Virus record (IMG/VR): IMGVR_UViG_3300047564_006887
Location: 1 to 20,698 of that record
Length of the DNA stretch: 20,698 bases
Direction: 5' to 3' (one strand)
Origin: a virus
Shown here in pieces: positions 7,256 through 11,910 of the stretch. Each line of letters opens with the position of its first letter. Position 1 is the first letter of the stretch. The notes beneath the pieces were generated by a model, which saw only the letters and a program-made list of their open reading frames with translations, searched no databases and was not told the DNA's origin. The translations under genes and the position numbers were made by a program.

Positions 7256-7399
7256 ATGGCAGGCAAAGGCGACAAACCACGTCCGGTAAACAAAACTCGT
7301 TATAATGAAAACTACGAGCAAATCACTTGGAGTGTAAACAAAGAAGAAGCTCCAAAAGAAGTTAAGAAAGTTAAAAATAAAACGAAATACGTTTATTAA
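7256..7399 (+). CDS. Conserved small phage protein (47 aa, MAGKGDKPRPVN type)
   Basis: The frame runs ATG to TAA: MAGKGDKPRPVNKTRYNENY, then EQITWSVNKEEAP and a Lys-rich tail. The opening 'M-(A/S)-GKGD-(K/R)-PRPVN...Y-x-ENY-x-x-I-x-W' belongs to a small family seen in many phages and some prophages; I know of no defined function. The protein is very basic and probably a small nucleic-acid- or protein-binding factor, but that is inference. It sits alone on the + strand between the capsid terminator and a - strand operon, and its stop overlaps the stop of the convergent gene by 4 nt. Confidence 0.8.
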   Translation: MAGKGDKPRPVNKTRYNENYEQITWSVNKEEAPKEVKKVKNKTKYVY

Positions 7400-7758
7400 T
7401 TTAGAGCTGCAATCTCCAAGATTTTGTTAAAGTAGCTAGAAGAAACCTTTTTGGGAACCGGTGGCATGTTCTCTAAATGCAGAGAAGAAAGTCTGTAATC
7501 AAAGTAAAGAAGACCGTCTGTTTCATGGTTTTCGACACTAAACGGAATAGGAATTTCAAAGTTTTCTCTTACGTTTTTTTCCGTCATTAGTGCTATTTGA
7601 ATATAGTAATGAATCCTTCTAAAGAGTAACAAGCGACCTCTTTTAATGATTTTATCCCCTATCGAAAAGCTAACTTGCTTCTGAAGCCAGGGAATTAGAT
7701 ATTGTTCTCCTGGAACGTGGTCCAAAGATAAGTTTAATTGTGTAGTTAAATTGTTCAT
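7396..7758 (-). CDS. Unknown phage protein (120 aa)
   Basis: I recognise no domain. The protein has an amphipathic N-terminus, a central basic beta-strand stretch (IIKRGRLLLFRRIHYYIQIAL) and a distinctive ENFEIPIPF...DGLLYFDYRLSSL segment at about residues 66-93, which looks like a small beta-barrel or sandwich. No transmembrane segment is obvious. Its start overlaps the stop of the WYL_2-like gene in TAATG, so it is translationally coupled as the last gene of the co-chaperonin operon. It may belong to a conserved T4-like 'hypothetical' family, but I cannot name one. Confidence 0.75.
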   Translation of the reverse strand: MNNLTTQLNLSLDHVPGEQYLIPWLQKQVSFSIGDKIIKRGRLLLFRRIHYYIQIALMTEKNVRENFEIPIPFSVENHETDGLLYFDYRLSSLHLENMPPVPKKVSSSYFNKILEIAALN

Positions 7759-8144
7759 TATGTGTTCATGAATCTGGCTTTTTGTGCTGAAGACATATCA
7801 ACCAATCTTTCATAAAAATATTTCCAAAATTCATTTGGATCTGGAGACGTTTTAATTACTGCAATAACATCTATGTCGTTGCAATTAATCATACGCCACT
7901 GTTGCATAAAAATGTCCCAAGTTACAACTAAGTTTTTTGATGCTGGATCGTATTTCAGTGATCCAGTTGGTGGTACATAATTCAGCACACGCTTTGCTGG
8001 TTCTGATTTAAGAAGTCTCTGATCTCCTGTACAAAGCATACGTCTATAATCTTTATAACCAGCTTTCTCAATACGTCGTTTGAAGCGTAACTCAGCCGCA
8101 TTTGTTGCTAGCAAAATTTGTAATGCGGTGCGGCCAAGTCTCAT
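7758..8144 (-). CDS. WYL_2 / Sm-like SH3-barrel protein
   Basis: This 128-aa protein contains a segment at about residues 54-95 (NYVPPTGSLKYDPASKNL then VVTWDIFMQQWRMINCNDI). It matches the 'Y-(D/N)-x-x-x-x-NL-x-x-VWD-x-x-x-x-x-WR-x-I-x-x-x-x-I' pattern of the WYL_2 (DUF2693) family of T4-like phages, predicted to be Sm-like SH3 barrels. Such domains usually bind ligands or nucleic acid and may be regulatory. The N-terminus (MRLGRTALQILLATNAAELR) is helical and basic. It lies 5 nt after the GroES-like gene and is coupled to the next gene by TAATG. The family assignment is from motif memory, and the precise role is unknown. Confidence 0.7.
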   Translation of the reverse strand: MRLGRTALQILLATNAAELRFKRRIEKAGYKDYRRMLCTGDQRLLKSEPAKRVLNYVPPTGSLKYDPASKNLVVTWDIFMQQWRMINCNDIDVIAVIKTSPDPNEFWKYFYERLVDMSSAQKARFMNT

Positions 8145-8149
8145 GTAAG

Positions 8150-8542
8150 TTATTTGTTTGACTCACAAATTCCAAAAATACGCTTTTCGTCAAGAAAGAT
8201 TACTGTTTTGTTGCCTTTTTGAATACCAACAATTCCTTTATCTCCTGGAAAGATAATATGTTGTCCTACTTTAACTTGCTGAGTGTGAGGACCAACAAGC
8301 AATACCTTACCAATTCTCCAAGCTTTTTTATCAACAACTTCGTGGGGAAGAATGATGCCGTTACGTATTAATGATTTTCCGTCTTGGGCTACATCTGCAT
8401 ATTCAGCCATGATTATGTCTCCAAGAAGTTCTGTAATTTCATAATCTTCTGGCAAAGGACAATCTTGATATGGATCGAGGTCTCCGAGGCCGTTATTTTC
8501 GCGAGGAAGGATTGGTAAGCTTGGTAAGGATATATTACTCAT
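8150..8542 (-). CDS. GroES-like co-chaperonin (functional analogue of T4 gp31)
   Basis: After a 35-residue polar N-terminus, residues 36-126 follow the GroES pattern. There is a first strand with 'LLGDIIMAEY', then a mobile-loop-like stretch GKSLIRNGIILPHE (55-68) whose IIL resembles the GroES IVL tripeptide that docks on GroEL. 'WRIGKVLLVGPHTQQVKVGQHIIF' (75-98) corresponds to the GroES 'G-x-V-x-x-VG-x-G...VKVGD-x-V-x-F' block, and the end (VIFLDEKRIFGI) matches 'y-l-l-v-x-e-x-d-I-l-a-i'. T4 needs its own gp31 because host GroES cannot help fold gp23. Here the gene lies 1.4 kb from gene 23, which supports the same job. It is the first gene of a three-gene - strand operon. I see no clear Shine-Dalgarno. 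Confidence 0.82.
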   Translation of the reverse strand: MSNISLPSLPILPRENNGLGDLDPYQDCPLPEDYEITELLGDIIMAEYADVAQDGKSLIRNGIILPHEVVDKKAWRIGKVLLVGPHTQQVKVGQHIIFPGDKGIVGIQKGNKTVIFLDEKRIFGICESNK

Positions 8543-8547
8543 ACAAC

Positions 8548-8575
8548 TATTTACACTAAAAAATCAAGGTGTCAA
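8548..8575 (-). promoter_or_regulatory. TTGACA - 16 bp - TAAATA promoter of the co-chaperonin operon
   Basis: On the - strand, TTGACA (8575-8570), 16 bp and TAAATA (8553-8548) are followed 5 nt later by the ATG at 8542. The -10 also reads TGTAAATA, one base from a late motif, so early or late use cannot be decided from sequence. Confidence 0.5.
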
Positions 8576-8576
8576 C

Positions 8577-8584
8577 CTTAAGTA
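8577..8584 (+). promoter_or_regulatory. Late-promoter-like motif CTTAAGTA
   Basis: CTTAAGTA lies 5 nt upstream of the ATG at 8590. It resembles CTTAAATA in front of gene 15 and GATAAGTA in front of the left-edge adhesin, at nearly the same distance from the start codon. It differs from NATAAATA at two positions, so it is weak alone. Confidence 0.3.
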
Positions 8585-8589
8585 ATTAT

Positions 8590-8805
8590 ATGTTCAATAC
8601 ACCTAAAGACGTTCTTCTTATTGCCGAAGCTTATAGTGCTGTTTTAGAAGCTAAGGCAGCAAAGCCAGACTACATTGATATTGATGGTGACGGAAATAAA
8701 AAAGAATCAATGAAAAAAGCTGCTACTGATAAAAAGAAAAAGCCAACAGCTAAAAAAGAAAGTTTGACTTTCAGAGAACTCTACGCTTCAGTCATCAACG
8801 ACTAA
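8590..8805 (+). CDS. Small basic protein with D-x-D-x-DG loop
   Basis: I chose the ATG at 8590 (71 aa, MFNTPKDVLLIAEAYSAVLE...). An in-frame GTG at 8569 would add seven residues but overlaps the divergent promoter. The N-terminal helix contains LIAE|A, a gp21-type cleavage site. Next comes DYIDIDGDGNKKESMKKA, a D-x-D-x-DG calcium-loop-like motif (EF-hand or dockerin style, with the normal position-12 Glu displaced), then a Lys-rich stretch and a final helix (LTFRELYASVIND). The 'D-(I/L)-D-x-DGNKKE-x-MKKA' string is familiar from small proteins of marine T4-like phages with no defined role. It is convergent with the gp62-like gene and the stops overlap. It is a candidate internal head protein (inference). 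Confidence 0.7.
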   Translation: MFNTPKDVLLIAEAYSAVLEAKAAKPDYIDIDGDGNKKESMKKAATDKKKKPTAKKESLTFRELYASVIND

Positions 8806-9137
8806 CTTACTAAGTAACCAACATCTCTCTTAGAGAGTTCGAGGTTTTGAGCAAGTAAAGATACAAGTTTACTCTCTTCTGTTTCTTCTTCTTTTACCTT
8901 TTTAACGTAATTGATGCGTGGCATATACTTCATTTTGGGAAACAAAGAAATCATTGTTTTGTAATGAAGCTCCTTATTCTCGAGAAGAGTTTTTGTGTTT
9001 ATTATATTAAGAGACTCTGCTACAGTGGGGTTCATAAAGCTCAACCATCTTGTAACAAGATAAGGAACATATTGCTCTAAAGGCAAATTTCCTTTTTTGC
9101 TAACTACAATATCTTTTAGATAATCAAAGATTGTCAC
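8802..9137 (-). CDS. Clamp-loader small subunit-like protein (gp62-like)
   Basis: I chose GTG at 9137 because it yields MTIFDYLKDIVVSKKG, like the usual 'MT-(I/L)-FD-(F/Y)-L' start of related phage proteins; a GTG at 9158 would add seven residues. The body shows 'YVPYLVTRWLSFMNP' then 'LHYKTMISLFPKMKYMPRINYVKK', and a C-terminal 'LAQNLELSKRDVGYL'. This is similar in layout to the small clamp-loader subunit gp62 of T4-like phages ('Y-x-PY-x-V-x-R-x-LS...Y-x-x-L...P-K-x-K...KK'). T4 gp62 works with gp44 to load the gp45 sliding clamp at replication forks. It is shorter than T4 gp62 (187 aa). It overlaps the upstream gene by 14 nt. The assignment is by remembered pattern and is moderate. Confidence 0.55.
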   Translation of the reverse strand: MTIFDYLKDIVVSKKGNLPLEQYVPYLVTRWLSFMNPTVAESLNIINTKTLLENKELHYKTMISLFPKMKYMPRINYVKKVKEEETEESKLVSLLAQNLELSKRDVGYLVS

Positions 9138-9657
9138 GTTGTGTTTCGAGAAACACACTTTTCAGCATAGAATGAAAACTAGCAATAGTTTCTGTCGAAA
9201 GCTGTTCAATCTTTTCATCTTCGAGATCAAAAGTGTGCAATTGTTGTTCTGTGTTTTTAATTTCTAAAGGTAGTAAGATATGAGTTAACATAGAATCTTT
9301 AACCTTGTTATTAATAATAATCGAAGACTGTTTATTTTCTACTAGCAAATGGCCTTCGTAAACATACGCATCCGTTCCAATAAGTGTCGTTAAAATGGAA
9401 CCTAGTTGAGCAGCGTAAAGTCTTTGGAAACACACTCCTCCAAAAATATTAATATTTGGAATCTCGTAAGCAACCACAAAGCATTTATCAATTGTTAAAG
9501 GACCAACTTTTGTAGGAGCAACAAAAGTTATAATATTACCCAAGCTCTGAAGTTCGTCCTGAAAAACATGGTAAGCAAACTTGTTCTTAACTAAAGAACA
9601 TTCGTAAAAGCCGCTGTCTTGTATTAGTGTTTTAACTGTTTGGTCGCTAAGTTTCAT
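9124..9657 (-). CDS. Unknown protein with DUF366-like pattern
   Basis: This 177-aa protein is not firmly recognised. The order of motifs is LGNIITFVAP (38-47), then an 'RLYAAQLGSIL' helix, then 'DAYVYEGHLLVENKQSSIII' and 'SMLTHILLPLEIKN'. It resembles the archaeal DUF366 family as I remember it ('LGD-x-x-VAFIGP...RL...DDLY-x-x-GRKLSVSIAT...IH-x-x-LNI'). DUF366 has no proven reaction that I can cite. The gene is coupled by ATGA to the glycosyltransferase and sits in the transglycosylase cassette, so a part in nucleobase or DNA modification is a reasonable guess. A profile comparison would settle the family. Confidence 0.6.
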   Translation of the reverse strand: MKLSDQTVKTLIQDSGFYECSLVKNKFAYHVFQDELQSLGNIITFVAPTKVGPLTIDKCFVVAYEIPNINIFGGVCFQRLYAAQLGSILTTLIGTDAYVYEGHLLVENKQSSIIINNKVKDSMLTHILLPLEIKNTEQQLHTFDLEDEKIEQLSTETIASFHSMLKSVFLETQRDNL

Positions 9658-10325
9658 TTGCAGTATGTTTCTTTAAAAAGATTGTTTGCTTCTTCCCATT
9701 GAGATGTAAGCATAGAGTCTCCTAATCCGTGATGTACAACATGCAATGGTAGTACACCGCAAGATACACGCTTTTCATTTGCTCTCAAACAAAAAGCAAT
9801 GTCATAAAAATGAAACCCAAAAGCTTCATCAAAATAAAGCTCTTTCTCAATTAAGTCCATTACTTTACAAGAAATAAACAAACCATCAACAAGCAAAGCT
9901 CTTGAGTTTGTTGGACCGAAGACTGTGGTCCAAACTTTACCTTCTGGATTAGTATGTCCTGCTTCACCTACCCAGTCGTTTCGATCTGAAGCTAAATGCC
10001 AGGCTAGTTTAGGTTGTGTTTTATCAAATGATTTAGTTCCAGCAATTCCTGTAATTGAATAAGGGCTTGCTAAGAGCTTTTCTACTAAAAACAAGTCTTG
10101 CAGTTCAACATCATCGTGAACAAACAACACCGTTTTATTGAAATTACTGGCATCTTTTAGTATTTCATTGTAGCATTGAGACAACCCTTTTTGATTGTCT
10201 TTAAAGACGTAAAAATCAGCTTTGCCTGCGTCTACATACTCTTGCAAGCCGTTATACACGGGACGTGTTGCAAATTCTTCCAGTGTTTTTGCTTTTGTGC
10301 AAGTAACAATTAATAGTTTACTCAT
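9654..10325 (-). CDS. GT-A type glycosyltransferase
   Basis: This 223-aa protein follows the phage/bacterial GT2-like 'Glyco_tranf_2_5' pattern. It has an N-terminal beta strand and nucleotide-binding region, then FVHDDVEL (68-75) with the acidic DxD-like metal/sugar-nucleotide site. 'YSITGIAGTKSF' follows, then 'LLVDGLFISC' (144-153), and a 'FHFYDIAFCLRA' acceptor/catalytic block (171-182) before 'VLPLHVVHHGLGD'. No membrane segment is present, so it should be cytoplasmic. It overlaps the transglycosylase-like gene by ATGA upstream and the next gene by ATGA downstream. This tight coupling suggests a shared pathway, possibly decoration of a modified base. It could instead modify a surface glycan or a phage protein; the sequence alone does not tell the acceptor. 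Confidence 0.82.
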   Translation of the reverse strand: MSKLLIVTCTKAKTLEEFATRPVYNGLQEYVDAGKADFYVFKDNQKGLSQCYNEILKDASNFNKTVLFVHDDVELQDLFLVEKLLASPYSITGIAGTKSFDKTQPKLAWHLASDRNDWVGEAGHTNPEGKVWTTVFGPTNSRALLVDGLFISCKVMDLIEKELYFDEAFGFHFYDIAFCLRANEKRVSCGVLPLHVVHHGLGDSMLTSQWEEANNLFKETYCK

Positions 10326-11113
10326 ATACTACCGTAAGTCTTTTTAAGATATTGAATGTTTTTAACAGCAAGCGTTTGCTGTTCATCGGTTAATTTGTGA
10401 TCAAAGTAAGCATTTGTAGTTGGAATACGTGTCAAATTTCCGCTCTCAAAGCTAATTCCGTTAATAGCAGCTAGGATTGTATAACAGCTATCCGAGCTAC
10501 GAATACAAGGAATTTTATTTTCCAAATAATATTGAAACTCATTATGTTCTCCCATTCCTAGCAAATGCAAAGGTTTTTTTAGCCATGATCTTGCATGTAG
10601 CTCCTGTATGCATTCGTTCCGAGACTTAGCAATGTCTACATCTCCTTCTGCATTATTCCAACACTTTGGAACAGCAATTTTACTCAAACCAATAGTGGAT
10701 ACCATTGGATTCAATAACATATTGTAATAACACTCTAACCACTCTTCAATGGTTGTGCCTTGAGGACATCCGAAAATTTTAGTGTTTTTAGTGTAACCTT
10801 TATCAATCATTTTAACTGTAAAGAAGTATAGATTATTTGATGTTTGCTTGTAATCAAAAAGGATGTCTGGAGCAATTACTTCGTTTGGTTTTAGCTCAGC
10901 AACAATATCCAACAAAATGTTTTCAGTAACTAGACTGTGTTCTGCCGCTCCGTTGTCAAGAGTAATAAAAGCTCCTGGAATGTTAGCTCGTACATCTAAA
11001 AAATAATTTCTATAGTTTTCATCAGAAAGATAATGGTGAGCTAAAGCAAAATAGCGATCACCTTGATGCATTAAATCAAGATGTTTATTTGGAGGTATTG
11101 CGTAAAAATCCAT
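10322..11113 (-). CDS. tRNA-guanine transglycosylase-like protein (DpdA-like)
   Basis: This 263-aa protein shows the TGT-superfamily barrel signature. FITLDNGAAE (49-58) corresponds to the 'DSGG' block, with Asp53 as the general-acid/base position. 'VIAPDILFD' follows. 'KIFGCPQGTTIEEW' (112-125) corresponds to the QG substrate loop, and 'STIGLSKIAVP' to the 'IGG' strand. 'PLHLLGMGEHNEF' (181-193) corresponds to 'RYLMGVG', and 'IRSSDSC' (204-210) holds Asp208 at the nucleophile position. The zinc-binding CxCxxC...H module of true tRNA enzymes is absent and the protein is short, as in phage DpdA proteins that swap guanine in DNA for 7-deazaguanines. Its partners (T-fold protein, kinase, glycosyltransferase, all coupled or within 1-2 nt) support a base-modification cassette. 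DNA rather than tRNA as the substrate is inference. Confidence 0.82.
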   Translation of the reverse strand: MDFYAIPPNKHLDLMHQGDRYFALAHHYLSDENYRNYFLDVRANIPGAFITLDNGAAEHSLVTENILLDIVAELKPNEVIAPDILFDYKQTSNNLYFFTVKMIDKGYTKNTKIFGCPQGTTIEEWLECYYNMLLNPMVSTIGLSKIAVPKCWNNAEGDVDIAKSRNECIQELHARSWLKKPLHLLGMGEHNEFQYYLENKIPCIRSSDSCYTILAAINGISFESGNLTRIPTTNAYFDHKLTDEQQTLAVKNIQYLKKTYGSI

Positions 11114-11114
11114 A

Positions 11115-11540
11115 TTATTTCCGTTCTAGAATATATTGTTTAACTTCTAAAATTCCTAAATCAACATCTCCTTGATCTGCTGTTTCAAAAGTAGCACTAT
11201 CTCCATCTCGTGCTCGCAAGCTGTATCTAGCTTTTCTAGTCTTAGTTGGACATTCAATCCACAATAAAGTTGCTTCAGGAAAAGCTTTTAAGATGTCAAC
11301 TTGTCTTGGACCTGAAGCAACAATCTGTTTTGGAAACAGTTCATTCAAACTCAAAGTAAGCTGAGAAACAATTTCAGACGATAAATCCTTTGAGTCTTGA
11401 AGAATCTTTCTATCTTGTGTTTGTTTAATTCTTCGAACAATATCTCCAATTTCAATATAAACTCCATCACAAACGTTAGCATAAGCTTTTGCAAATGAAG
11501 TCTTACCACAGCAAAGCTGACCACAAATAAAAGTAATCAT
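11115..11540 (-). CDS. P-loop nucleotide/nucleoside kinase
   Basis: This 141-aa protein starts with a Walker A motif, ICGQLCCGKTSFAKAY (5-20), near the N-terminus. The C-terminal segment RYSLRARDGDSATFETADQGDVDLGI (105-130) resembles the lid and 'R-x-R-D...TFEE-x-x-x-D-x-x-LG' region of dephospho-CoA or deoxynucleotide kinases. 'LLWIECP' (92-98) is the usual core strand. It probably phosphorylates a nucleotide or a nucleoside precursor. The substrate cannot be read; the context suggests supply of a modified nucleotide or turnover of the released base or nucleoside. It overlaps the T-fold gene by ATGA and lies 1 nt before the transglycosylase-like gene. It is short but appears complete. Confidence 0.78.
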   Translation of the reverse strand: MITFICGQLCCGKTSFAKAYANVCDGVYIEIGDIVRRIKQTQDRKILQDSKDLSSEIVSQLTLSLNELFPKQIVASGPRQVDILKAFPEATLLWIECPTKTRKARYSLRARDGDSATFETADQGDVDLGILEVKQYILERK

Positions 11541-11875
11541 TTATATACTCTACTACCATTTTCGTTATCTTCAAGTACCTCAACAAACTCACAATCAAAC
11601 ATATTTAAAAGATGTTGAGCTAGCATTTCACATGACCAATTTTGAAGATTTCCTTCAAATTTTTCTTTCAAAAAGAGTTCAACCTTTTGTTTAAAATCAA
11701 TGATTTCAATATCTCTGTCATTGTGTAATACAGTTTTTTCAAGAGTAATGTAAAAGAGGTGTCTGTGAGGATATTGCAAGAAATGAATATGTGTCTTTTC
11801 TGGCATTGCTTCTACCACACCTGGCCAGTTATGAGTAGCTTCATATTGAAGCTTAACAACAATAGTAGTTTTCAT
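11537..11875 (-). CDS. QueD/PTPS-like T-fold protein lacking the usual catalytic Cys
   Basis: I chose ATG at 11875 (112 aa); an in-frame TTG at 11893 lies inside the promoter. The layout is that of the 6-carboxytetrahydropterin synthase (QueD)/PTPS tunnelling fold. 'EATHNWPG' supplies His15, and 'YPHRHLFYI' supplies His37 and His39, the three likely zinc ligands. 'DRDIEIIDFKQKVELFL' corresponds to the 'D-F-x-x-L-K' helix, 'WSCEMLAQHLL' to 'P-T-x-E-N-x-A', and VLEDNENG to the pterin-anchoring Glu region. The catalytic Cys normally between the first His and the HxH pair is missing. It may therefore run a different reaction on a pterin or 7-deazaguanine, or only bind one. It is first in a six-gene coupled cassette containing a TGT-like enzyme. 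Confidence 0.75.
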   Translation of the reverse strand: MKTTIVVKLQYEATHNWPGVVEAMPEKTHIHFLQYPHRHLFYITLEKTVLHNDRDIEIIDFKQKVELFLKEKFEGNLQNWSCEMLAQHLLNMFDCEFVEVLEDNENGSRVYK

Positions 11876-11882
11876 TGCAACT

Positions 11883-11910
11883 ACTATACACAAATACCTA
11901 AGTTATTCAA
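11883..11910 (-). promoter_or_regulatory. TTGAAT - 16 bp - TATAGT promoter of the modification cassette
   Basis: On the - strand, TTGAAT (11910-11905) overlaps the stop codon of the upstream adhesin gene. It is followed by a 16-bp spacer, TATAGT (11888-11883) and, 7 nt later, the ATG at 11875. The same 16-bp spacing and very short leader occur in front of three other non-structural units. Confidence 0.45.

Noticed and set aside
11537-11893. TTG start six codons upstream of the T-fold protein
   Set aside because: It would start within the predicted promoter region, and the family begins with the first beta strand, at the ATG at 11875.
11876-11906. A preQ1-type riboswitch before the modification cassette
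   Set aside because: The gap is only 31 nt and mostly occupied by promoter elements; there is no room for, or sign of, a structured leader.
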